A stretch of DNA of 64,000 nt, taken from assembly GCA_963556495.2 (NCBI GenBank), contig OY747709.1, positions 20,647,400-20,711,399 of the forward strand, written 5' to 3'. How positions within the stretch are numbered: the stretch's first letter is position 1; every line of letters starts with the position of its first letter. The notes beneath the pieces were generated by a model that was given only the letters and a program-made list of their open reading frames with translations, ran no database searches and had not been told where the DNA came from. The position numbers were made by a program, and so were the translations under genes. This document shows, one piece after another, positions 11,178 to 39,585 of this stretch. The DNA comes from Valencia hispanica. Lineage: Eukaryota; Chordata; Actinopteri; Cyprinodontiformes; Valenciidae.

Positions 11178-13860
11178 CTGGAGAAAAATAAGAAGAAAAA
11201 AACTAAAGCTTTTTAAAATTATCAAAACAAACATGAAAACATTAATAAATTAGAGCATTAAAAACAATCATTTTAGGTGTTTTCAAAGCACTACATTACC
11301 ATGCTAACTGTGCACTTCACAGTAAAGCAGACAAATCTAACTGTATCATGTAAACGGTCGACTCCAGATAATCTTAGAAAAGTTTTACATTCACTTTAAA
11401 AGCCTTGTGTTAAAAGAATAAGAGGAAGAGGGCTCTTTTCTTCATCTTGTTTGGTTTGGCAGACACCAATGAGCTTTACAGTAATCAGATAGCGAAAGGT
11501 GAAACTAGCACAAACTAGTTTAAGAAACAATGTTTAGAGTAGTCCAAATAGGAATTTTCTTGAGAGATTAAAATAATCTCCTTTGTTCTGTTTAACAATA
11601 GCCTAATTTAAATAAAACAAAAAACATTTCACTGAAAGTAGCTTAAAAGTCTACAAATATATTTATCATGTTGATCTTGAGACAAAATCATTGCAACAAA
11701 ATTATCTCAAATGTGTGTAAGTGGTAAAATACTAATAGTGTAGTGATAAAAACACAAAACTGTAAGTCATATATCTTCATAACAAATATTCTAAAATTAT
11801 CAGTCAAATGATTCCCAATATCAGAGATAAGTTTCATTCAGCTTTTGTTTCTTTTTACTAAACATTTCCCAACAGTAACTTCACACTATGCATTCTAATG
11901 GGAAATAAACTGAAACTAAATAACTAAAAACACAGCAAAAAGATATCCTAAACCTTCAAAATGGGGCATCTTAAAATAACTTGGTCTCAAGACATCTGAT
12001 GAACAAAGCAATTATTCTTAACAGTGATGTCTAAACCCATCTGCAGACATTTTTCCAGTGTCACATGCTCAAACAGCTTAGTGGCTGAAATAAAAAATAA
12101 AGGCATTGGTTAACACTACAACACTCACATTACAGTGTGCCATGGTTGATATGTCCTCAATCCACCTGGAGTTTCAGTATTTAACCAAACCTGTTGGAGG
12201 ACAGGAGGGATTCAGTCAACAGTTTAGGATCCAAACATGCCTTCCACTGTATCTCTCTTCAGAAATGTCCTTTCCTCCGCTCTAACTCAGATGAACCTGA
12301 AGGCTTTATGTCCCTGGCTGCAATGTGTGTTTTGTGTGGATGACCAGCTGCTGACTTCTGTATGACAGCCTAAGGATCTAGACAAGCTGGAAGTTCTTGT
12401 TTCCAAGGAATTATTTGGTGGAACAACAGGAAAACAACGAGGCACATTGTCTGTATAATGGGTTAGCATGTGCATCTTTTCTTTATTGTTGTTGTGGGGA
12501 CATCAGTGTTTACACTATAATGCTGACTTTCCCTTCTGAGCACATAATGTAGAAGATTATAATTTAACAATGACATTATTTTAACAATAATAAAATGAGG
12601 CAATGGTTTTGGCAGCTAAGATTATGTCAAGTGGCCAGGAAATTATGCCTCCACGAGTGATGAAAGATAACATGTTTGTGGTAAACAGCGCTTACTAGCA
12701 ATAAACCATGTAACAATGGAAAGACTACTTATTTTTGATTAAATGCTGCCCCAAGAAAAAGGAAATGCATTAGTGGGTGGAGCATTGGAGTCGATTGTGT
12801 GCGTTGCTCTTGTGAAAAAAAGGTACCAAATCCCTAAACAATGTAGGGCCTGACTAATTAACCAGCTTAACTTGTGATTCTTGTGTTACTCTATAAATAA
12901 CTAAAATATATGATATTATGAACAATACACAGGTTTGTTTGAAGACTACAACTACTGCTACTGCTACTACAAAATTTAGGTGATAGTAATGAATTCCCTA
13001 ATGGGAACAAACAGTATTTTCTTTTGTATTATGACCTAAAGAGGTTTTTCAAATAAATTAGACCTCAATGGGACTCACCTGCATAAATAAACGTAATGAA
13101 TAACCATGGATAACATTTTCAACAATTGCCATTTTAAACTGAGTTTATCATAGCACGAATCAAATTGGAATATGTGTAAATGAATTTGAATCTGTTTATG
13201 CGATTTAACTGTATCAATTTTAGCTGACTATATATTTCTTGGTATAGATTGGACATGTTTGTCTAGTAACGTGCCTGAGATGGCATTAGTTGTAAATATA
13301 TAAGTAAACCAAACTGATCTGAAATTATTAAACATTTTTAGTTAATTCTATGTATGAAAATCAATATACCAGTAAATAAATAACATTATTTTAACTTTAA
13401 TAAACAATATGCTCTATTATTTTGGTAGAAGTTAAGAATAATTTTGCTTTTCCCTTTTAACTAAAGGCAGTAAGATAACATTCTACATTTTTGTATGTGT
13501 TGTGTATGAAAATAACATGTTACGGTGGCAGTTTTAACATACCAGCTTAACTGATTGGTGCATCAATTATTTTATAGAAGATCATAAGTGAGATTTCATC
13601 AGCTTTGCATTACAATTTAAACAGAATAAGCTATAAGCCCCCCAAAAACTAAATATGTATTTTTTCTAATTTTTTTTGGCAGTCAGTTCAGATGATCCTG
13701 ATCTGACTTGCTTCCACATTTCAAAAAATAACAATGGGTTTAATTGTAATGAACAACTGAAAAACTCTCTCATTTTACCCTTCCACATAATCATTCCAAC
13801 TACTTTAATCTGAGCTTTCTTCTTTCAGCTTTTATCTAAAAGATAGCAAACAGGACTCTA
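9430..13860. other. Large sgk2 introns, no further genes seen
   Basis: Apart from the sgk2 exon at 11116-11177, this AT-rich interval shows only short unsupported open frames, the largest being 123 codons at 10487-10858 on the minus strand. None carries a recognised domain. A small sgk2 exon with the initiator ATG could hide between 11178 and 16576; I could not pick one with confidence. Confidence 0.5.
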
Positions 13861-13865
13861 TTATG

Positions 13866-14535
13866 CAGGGGTAGTAACTAGTTACGCTTACTCAGTTACA
13901 TTTACTTGAGCAATGTTTTGGATGCTTCTACTCTTATTTGAGTAAAATTTCTGGATACTCTTCCCACTGCGAGTAAATTCACTGAATGAAGAACAAACAT
14001 ATTTTAACCAAAAATCCACCAAACACAGACACACACTTACAGCTTATAAAAGGAGACCACTTGTTTCTACGCAAGCTTTGGTTTTCTAATGTAATTTTCT
14101 GTCTGTTGAGCTTGTTGCATTTTGAGGTCATTTCAACAGTAAACACTCTAAATTGTCACTGGAAGTACTTCTGAGCTTGTTCTAAGAAATATTTATTCAT
14201 TTCCTACCGTAAGTATTAGTATTAAATTGAAATAAAGTTGACAGCAAAGTTTCTTCTACTCAGAATTTGTTATTTTATAATCATCATTTAGTTCCATTTT
14301 AATCTTTAAAATACCAGAATTTGCCAGTCATTTTATATTTTTGTCTGTCTGATAACATAATTTAAATTTTTTTTTAAATCAGATGTTACTTAGTACTCAA
14401 GTAACATTGTTACCAAATACTTTTTACTCTAACTCGAGTAATTTCTTGGACGGCTGCTTTTTACATTTACTTGAGTAAAAATATGATGAAGTAGTCCTAC
14501 TCTTACTTGAGTACAATTTTGGGTACTTTATGACA
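13866..14535. mobile_element. Non-autonomous hAT-like element with ACTTGAGTA subterminal repeats
   Basis: The block starts at CAGGGGTAGTAACTAG and ends near GGGTACTTTATGAC. Both ends are dense in copies of ACTTGAGTA or its variants, in opposite orientations (13890-13980 and 14385-14520), as in Tol2-type hAT subterminal regions. No transposase is present. The outer termini are eroded and I do not see a clean 8-bp duplication. Confidence 0.55.
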
Positions 14536-14947
14536 GAGGTGTGTCCTAAAGTCTACAGGGAGATCACACAACACAGCAGGTATTATAAAGAAAATTATGT
14601 TTTTTCTTCCCTTTTTTTTTTAATGAAGACATATGAAACACAGCATGTTAGTGATTTAAATTAATGGGGGGAAAAGATACATCGCTGCCAAAGGGACATT
14701 TTAGACTGCTCAAAATATCAACAGTAATCCCACATATAAAATTTGTATCATGCTGTCAAATCAGTGGAATAATCTTTATATTTTTCCTGATCTACAGCAA
14801 TAGACTGCATTCCTTAAAACTATTTTCTCTGTTGCTCCCATTAGTGGTTGAGCACAGTAAAGAGAAGATATCCGGAGCATTCAATAATAGCAATAATCTG
14901 TGGAGCTTTGTGTGCAAATACATTCTATTCTACACAGTAGATGGCTA

Positions 14948-15557
14948 CAGTGCTGTGAAAATGTTTTATTCTTCTATTTTTTTCATCCCTAAATATTTCA
15001 GATAAAGTTTAAAGAAATAAAACCCAATTTTCAAAGGATTTATTTATTCAGGAGAAAAGCTATCCAAACTAACCTAGCACCATATGAAAAAGTATTTTCC
15101 CCTATAACCCAAATAACTGGTTGTGTCAGTTGTTAGGTTTAGGAGGCCATCAAATGTTGGTCATAACTGACAATAATTCTTTAACATCACTGTGGAGAAT
15201 GTGTGACCCTCTCTTCTTTGCTGAATTCTCCAGATTTAGCCACATTAGGGGGTTGTCAAGCAATGCACTCTTGGGGTAATTTTTGAGGGCTGGCAACTCC
15301 TGTGAAAAATCCCTACTTTGAAAGGTTTTCTCCATTTGTTGATAACGACTCTCCCTGGGATTTATTTGTCTACCAAAGCTCAGGAAATATATTTTGCTAT
15401 TTTACCTTTTCCAAAGCGGTCAATTAAATTTTTTTCTCATCTGTTTTTGATTTCTTTAATCAGGGGCAGGTTGTTATCAAAATTAGGTTTATGATCCTAC
15501 AACAACAGCAAAAACAGAAGACATATGTAAGGAGGCAAACCCATTTCCACAGCACTA
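14948..15557. mobile_element. Tc1-like relic with short terminal inverted repeats and TA flanks
   Basis: The left end CAGTGCTGTGAAAATG and the right end, read on the other strand as TAGTGCTGTGGAAATG, form a terminal inverted repeat of about 16 bp, and each is flanked by TA. Inside, 15190-15330 contains the ACATCACTGTGGAG...TTCTTTGCTGAATTC phrase that recurs in two other relics of this window (23085-23560 and 35130-35780). No intact transposase remains. Confidence 0.6.
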
Positions 15558-16576
15558 TAAATATCTGTTCACTTACGCTTTCGCATGCTGCCAAAGCAAA
15601 AGAATGAAGGTGGCACATGCGAGAAAAGCAAAGTCAAATCTATTTGGCAACACTTCAGCAGCCCCCTCAACGGAGGCTCTGCAAATACCTCCAGCTACAT
15701 GGAAACACGGTACATGGTGTTCTGGCAAGCCGATAATAACGTAAATAAAGAAAGTTGAGCTTGACCCAATGACACGGGTGTTGCTGTTGATAACAGAATT
15801 TGTTTATGTGTGCTTGGGAACTCATCTGAAGATGTGACAGCCATGTTAAGGAGCAGTTTATTCTTTGGGAGCTAATAATTAACTTTGCTGCAGACCTTTG
15901 TAACCTTCCAGATTTCGCATGTGGATAAAAAACTATAACACAGACTAAAATCACTAGGAAATATGTACAAAATATAACTCTTTAATGCAAGGGACCTACA
16001 AATGCAATTACATTGTCCGTAAAATGAGCTAAAATGAGATTATTATGATTAGAATATTGAAATGGATTAAGAGCTCAATGGCACGTTTTAATCTTGCAAA
16101 GATAAGAAAGGAACAACTGAAGTGTCTAAAAAAGAAATCTGTAACGGGGCGTTTGGTTGCAAGAAAGGAATGTAACAAAATAATAACTTTGTTGCAAAAC
16201 ATCTATGACAAATACAAAGGTGCCATTTTATTGCTGCATCATTTTCAAAATCCCCAATCGGAATTGTAATGATATATAATTAAAGGTGTGATAAGCATAG
16301 CTCAGGTGAATAAAGTGGAAAATACATAACAGCTTAAATGCCAGAGAGGGTTGTGAAATATGAGCACAATTAACAAAAGATGTATAAAATTAAAATTAAA
16401 ATCTAAATAAAAGCACAGATAATTGTGAACCATAATCCAAGAAAAATAACATGAGGGGGAAAAAAAGTTTATCATTTAGTCCCCAAAACATAAACCAATT
16501 CATGTTAGTAGACTATAACAGGAATAGAATAGACTAGACTCCATCCATTAGAAATTGTGACTTTTAGTTTGCCTAC

Positions 16577-16690
16577 CTGTGGTGCAGAAGAACAGATCAG
16601 TGTGTTGGACCTCTGCTGCTCAGCTCAGGAGTCTGGGGAGAATGAAACCGGAGCTCTGCCAGGACTATAGCAGGCTGAGCTTCATCTCAG
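16577..16690 (-). other. Putative non-coding first exon and promoter of sgk2
   Basis: On the minus strand the sequence ends in a good splice donor, CACCACAG|GTAGGC, at 16577/16576. The preceding bases are GC-richer than the surroundings. The only ATG upstream opens a frame of six codons, so this would be 5' UTR. A TTTTAAAA box lies near 16702-16709. The 5' limit is a guess, and transcript evidence is lacking. Confidence 0.35.
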
Positions 16691-16954
16691 CCTGTCTTTT
16701 GGTTTTTAAAACATAAGGGAAGGTCAGTAGGTTGAGTCCGATGCAATGAATCATTGATGAAAAGTTACAGAATTTAGATAGGGGCGGGGCACAAAGCTTC
16801 CTAAAGCTGCATGGATTTCAAAATAAGAGGGATGAGGCTTAGCTTAATTTTCAAAAACAAAAATATAATGTACTGTTAAGGTGCTTTTATCAGGATACAC
16901 ATTACATTATAAATATATTACATTTATTTATCATTAATTTAATTTATTTAGGTG

Positions 16955-16955
<1 letters not shown>

Positions 16956-17034
<79 letters not shown>
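16956..17034. repeat. AT dinucleotide microsatellite
   Basis: About 39 perfect AT units, roughly 270 bp upstream of the putative sgk2 first exon. Confidence 0.97.
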
Positions 17035-17039
<5 letters not shown>

Positions 17040-18148
17040 ATAACAAATCGAATTAGTTTCAGTTCAGTTTTCATATAATGGCAGACAGACAAAACTGGTT
17101 AGGACATCAATACATGCCAATATCTAGCATCAACTGTCTGTATATTGTATTATGTATGTATTGTTATCAACGTTGTATCCCTTGTGCTTAATATCTGGAT
17201 GCCTGTAAGGTAATAATTACATTATTAATAGAAATATACAATATGTAAAGAAAGCTACACATTATTTTTAACTAACTTATCCAGAAAACTATCAAATCAA
17301 ACGACAAAAAATAAAAATGTTGAACCGGGAAGAACTATTAACCCAAGAAAAATAAAATGAGTTCCCTAACAGCAAATATGTGATGTGTTGTTCTAGTAAC
17401 TCATGCAATATTTATCTAAATATTCTGCAGGAGAGTAATTTCCAGAGTTTATCAGGATGTCACAGTTGATCATATTTTTAGTTTTTAAAACTGTGATACA
17501 AATGTTCCTGAATCTTTATGTTGCACACAACCACACCAGACACAGTCTCTGAGATATGCTAATTGTAAGTAAGAACTTGGAGAGGGTAAGGAATAAGTTA
17601 TATTTATTTTCAGCACTCTGAAGAATCCGTTCTTAGAATAAGCAGGCAAATGGAAAAAGACCTGCCCGTAATAAAGACACACTTAGATGTCCTTTGAGAT
17701 CAAAATCTACAGATTCACCATGCAACTTTTTAAAAATCATGTTTCAACTAAAGCATATTGTAGAGTTCTTTGTTTGGACTTTTTGATGTAACATCCGGCA
17801 CACCAACAGCATTTGATCATGGTTGCAGCAATAGTTTATCAGCAACACCTGATGTCCTGGATGCCGCCGTGGAACAAAATGATAAGCAGTGAAGACCAAA
17901 AGGGCGTGGAAGGAGTTGTCACAAACCACAGCTAACTGTTGACGACAATATGGTGAATAGGGGGATATGATACAAGCAAACTCAGTTTATAGTCAATAGC
18001 ATTCTGCACACAAACCTGTGCGAGGAAAGGAAATGCTATTCCTCAAGACTTGAATAAGAAAAGAAAAAGAGATCAGACAAGTCATGTTTGGATGTTTATT
18101 ATTTTGTATGTGTTGAATGGCATTTGGGACTCAAGATTATCTTCAACT

Positions 18149-18207
<59 letters not shown>

Positions 18208-19453
18208 CACTCAGACATACACAAAGAAATCCCACCAGAGAGACAAACAGAGAGCAAATATTTCAAAAGCCCTTAAAACATAAAACTCTTTTCACAGTTT
18301 CAACCTCATACAGTGTTTCCACCAACCTCTGACACAAAATGTAAACATATGCACACTCTAAACAGAGTGCCAACCACAAGTAAACTTGTTAGATACCAAA
18401 CATATGTTTATAGTGCTAAATGTGAATACTTACACTCTCTAGTGACGGCTTATGGTACTTTTGTACCATCTAGGTTTTACAATTGTGCTAAAACGTCGAT
18501 TTGTTTTGTTTTTTCCATAAAGAAAAAATGAGTTCCGATTTTTTTTTCAAGTAGAGATAAAAACCTAAAACCTGTGCTGTTGTCTGACTCTAGAGAGCCA
18601 GGGTCAATTCAAAATTTTAAATTGTGCAGTAAGGATACATTTAAGTACAAACAACTTACATTTCTGATTATAGGGAATACTAACACTTGAGTTTTTCTGT
18701 GCATGAAGCCTCCAACAGACTGACTAAAGTAGCTTATTTGTCTTTTTATAATTTTATACTGTTACAGAGCAACAGTCAGGGAGCTTTTTCTGAGCAGATC
18801 GCACCCCTTTTATGAATTTGTTATTGCACAAAATGTGAAGCTCACAGAGGCCTCACTATCCGGCCTCATTCACTGTAATTAACACCTCCTTTTCACTACT
18901 TCCCACATTTAGACTGTCCACTCCTCCCATCTGTTATCTTTTTCATTTTCTTTCTTTCACTTTATATAGATAACTTAATAATTTAAGTATTTTATCTGCA
19001 TTGTTGTATTTCATTTTGAATCACACCCATTTTCTCTACTGCTGTTCAAATCTGAATTCCATCTGAACTTATTGATTACTATACTTTCTATTAAACCCAG
19101 GTATTGTATTGAAGTGGAGCATTCGTACAGCTTGCAAGCAGCAATTTTCTATCAACAAGTCAAAGTTATAGTGGTGGTTTAACAACACTGTCACCATAGC
19201 TCTTCAGCTTTTCCCATTCATAGTTAAAACCTAGGTTTGACTTGAAAAGGTGTGTATACGGTAGGTATTAGTCAAACACACCATAGACAGCAACTTTATG
19301 ACACTGACTCTGATGTCTTGGTGTTTGCCAATAACCGACCAAAGAAATTGAGCAAAACCACATTTCTTGACCAATTTTCAAACATCTCAGAATTCCTCCA
19401 TTAGTTGTACAAATTAGAACCATTTTCTAAGCCAATGTCTCCTTCTCCACAGG
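17035..19453. other. Intergenic DNA between sgk2 5' end and l3mbtl1 3' end
   Basis: Apart from the CA microsatellite, no coding exon, RNA gene or recognisable repeat was found on either strand. The interval separates the sgk2 upstream region from the poly(A) signal candidate of l3mbtl1, since both genes run leftward. Confidence 0.5.
18154..18204. repeat. CA dinucleotide microsatellite
   Basis: About 25 CA units. The histidine/threonine-rich open frames across it are products of the repeat and not genes. Confidence 0.97.
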
Positions 19454-19459
19454 TTTATT
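19454..19459 (-). terminator. Candidate poly(A) signal of l3mbtl1
   Basis: TTTATT on the plus strand reads AATAAA on the minus strand, 165 bp beyond the l3mbtl1 stop codon. It is the nearest canonical hexamer downstream. Cleavage here would give a short 3' UTR. Confidence 0.5.
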
Positions 19460-19623
19460 TTCCCCCTGATCCACCCATCTTCCCCTTTCCCATCCCTCTC
19501 TCTGATGGGCACAAGACACCAAACACATGGAAAAAACGTATTCAGGGTTTTCTTTTTTACCCTGTTACAGAATGGATTTGGCACACGATGATCGACACCT
19601 CACTCTGGTGAGTGAAGGTGATA

Positions 19624-36737
<17,114 letters not shown>

Positions 36738-36924
36738 ATTGGTCGGTTCCTGGTTCCTGTGTAGGGCCGCAAACAAGAGGGGGGGGGGGGGGTGAGAGAG
36801 CTATTAAAAGATTCAGAGTTTACTGTGACTTGCAAAGGTTTCTCTCTTTTAATTCCAAGAAAAGCTTCAAAGCACCCAGGTTTCTAAAGGATCAGTTCGT
36901 CTAAATGGAAGTCTCTAAGCATGA

Positions 36925-37370
36925 GTTTCCAAGTCTTGTGTAGTGATGCATTGAACAGGGCTCTGTGAGATGTTTTGGGGATATTGTTTAATACCTAACC
37001 CTGCTTTAAGCTTCTCTACAACCCTATAGCTGGTCCATTAACTGTGTCCCTTGGTTCTCTTGATGCCGCTGGTCCACTAAGGTTCCCAAACAAATCTCAG
37101 AAAACCTCACAAATTTTTTTATTACATTACAGACAAGTGGACTCTACTAATTAAGTGACTTCTGAAGTCACTTGGCTGCACTGGATTGTATTTAGGGGTG
37201 TCAGAGCAAAGGGGGCCGCATACAAATGCATTCCACACTTCTTAGATTAATATATGCAGCACATTTTAGAAATTATTTCCGTTACACTTCACAATGTATG
37301 CACTACTTTGTGTTGGTCTTGGACAAAATTTGAAAAAGGTCAAGGTGAAAGGGTATGCAGAATAACATAC
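36925..37370 (-). mobile_element. Tc1-like transposon relic (N-terminal half and one arm)
   Basis: GCATTGAACAGGGCTCTGTG followed by ACCCTGCTTTAAGCTTCTC corresponds to the transposase helix-turn-helix region seen intact at 29820-29900. GTCAGAGCAAAGGGGGCCGC and CTACTTTGTGTTGGTCTTGG correspond to the inverted-repeat arm. The frame is lost. It lies in l3mbtl1 intron 1. Confidence 0.6.
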
Positions 37371-38231
37371 ATACAATATTTAGGCAAAAATATATTCACT
37401 TTTTTTCCCTGCTTTGTTTTGGGTCTGTTGACCTTAATCCATATTACAAAACTCTTTGTCCATAGATTGGGCCAAATTTCATGCCAAAACTGTCTTTGAA
37501 TGGTATGCACAGTAGCAACATTTATTGAAAGACTTTAGATGGTTTAATTAAGAATAATATATAAACAAAAATAATAGTCAACCCTATAGGAACGCTGAAT
37601 TTACTTTTATAAAATTACAGCTACGGCCAAAATGACTTTCAACTATCTATTACATCCAATGAAATAAACCATCAATGGTGACATGCCAATATTTACGCAC
37701 AAGCTTTCAAGTCCACACACACACACACACACACAAAATACAGCATTTCAGTTAAAATGGCGGAGGATCTGAAATCCATAAACCAAAAAAAAAAAAAATT
37801 GCGTAAAACCAAAATATTAAGTCCTCTAAAACCCAAAAATAAATACCTATAAAAAACCTACCAATTTCCACCATAATCATCTTTAATGAATGAGCATTAT
37901 CTTAACCATACAACGTTAAGCATGTCGGACACCATAGTAACAAAAATGCAGCCGCCTAGCTTTATTATTTTTTTGAGAATTTAATTAATCAGCGATAATT
38001 AATCAGATAATTGTTTTTCCCCCCCAAGACCGAAAAGACTTCTGGCTGATTCATCCATACCGTAAAAAAGGATGTACCTTACGGACATTTTAATAATAAT
38101 AAAAAAAAGCCAGCACACAAACCGGAACCTGTTCTGGACATATGGATAGTCTCCCCGTGTTTGCTTTAAAATAGTTATAAATGTAAAAGTAAAGGCGTTG
38201 GCAACATTTAGGAAACTGACATTTGGCTTAC

Positions 38232-38290
38232 CAGCGCTGCTTTCCTGCGGCTCCGGGGCTCAAATTGCGCATGCGTGCAGCTACCACACA
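38232..38290 (-). promoter_or_regulatory. l3mbtl1 exon 1 (5' UTR) with NRF1-like site
   Basis: The minus strand ends in a good donor, AGCGCTG|GTAAGC, at 38232/38231, matching the non-coding first exon needed upstream of the 36756 acceptor. TGCGCATGCGTGC at 38266-38278 is one base away from the palindromic NRF1 consensus, and the surroundings are locally GC-rich and CpG-containing. No TATA box is evident. Transcript start is inferred. Confidence 0.55.
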
Positions 38291-38591
38291 GTAGCAGACA
38301 GCTTATTTATTTTCCTAAGGACACAGCGACTACTTTAGCAGCCGCTCCATTTTTAACAATACTTCAGCGAACATATTCGGGTTCATCACGTCACCTGCAT
38401 ACCGGTCCAAGTCCACTCCATCATTTTCAAACTGAGTTAAATGATCAGAGCAGAACATGAAGATACTCTCGCAGCTAAAGCCACTTTCATGATAGACCAC
38501 TTATATAATTAGCACGATATAGGTCACGTCAATACTGCAGTCCATTCTTTTTTTCCAATAAAGCACGTCGCATGTTTATTTTATTAAGATA

Positions 38592-38597
38592 TTTATT
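38592..38597 (-). terminator. Candidate poly(A) signal of srsf6
   Basis: AATAAA on the minus strand here, with another at 38575-38580 and a closer one at 39285-39290. The distal site would give a 3' UTR of nearly 1 kb and leave about 300 bp to the l3mbtl1 first exon. The proximal one would give about 300 bp. Both could be used. Confidence 0.4.
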
Positions 38598-39585
38598 TGA
38601 ACATACAATTAAAAAAAAATTCGTAAACATTTGGAGCAAAAATAATCTGTTGGGACATTAGTATGCTTTCAGCTCCTCATTTCTAAAGAATTCACAAAAT
38701 CTGAATTCAGTTGCTCCAACCTCATGAACTCCCATATACGAGACATTTCAACCCCACACACACAAAACTAAAAAGGGGCAAAGGTGGTAGAAAAACAAGT
38801 GATTAGGGCATTAACCAGGGGTGCTATTATCAGGAAGGCATAACACTGCAGTACAGGCATTGATGTCTACTTTAACTCAAATTAACCATTGCCTCAGGAT
38901 AGCTAAGAATTTAGGGGAAATACACAAAGCACAGCTTATGTACAACTTAAAAAAGGATCAATGTACCAACTACAATGCAAGTTGTTCAAATGTACAATAA
39001 ACTCTTCACTGTAATTATGGAGTTTAACAGTACATGCTATTGCGTTTCCCAAAGCAAGAATGAAATGGGCCAGACCAAAAGTTGAACTGCATCAGTATGA
39101 AACACCCACAATGGTTTGATTTGGTACAAAACAAAATGCGTTTGAGGCAAAAATCCTTTATATAATCTGGGAAAAGTATGAATAGTACGTAGCACCCAGT
39201 GTACAACAAGCAAATTTACTGCCAACAGCAACGAAAGAATATTCAACCTCATTCATTCAATGCCAAAAACCAAAGGAAAAAGGTTTTATTGAAGACAGAT
39301 TTTTAAGGACAGAACAAACTTTTAATCTGTGGGCTAGGAAAATAAGTCTTAACCGGAAGACTGTTCAGAAATGAGGACCCCCACCCCCCCTTTTTTTAAA
39401 CAGGCAGATTTAAAAATCAATTTCAAAAACATAGCCCTGATTATGTGCATTTATTGATGGCATGTCAAAAACTGCACACTGAAGATAGAAGAGAAACAAA
39501 GTAATGAACCAGAAACCTGTGACACTGCTCACTATTTACACCATTATAACAAAACTCCAAATGAAAAAAACCTGCAATTTTACAT

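Noticed and set aside
18050..18332. Histidine/threonine-rich open frames
   Set aside because: They are translations of the CA microsatellite.
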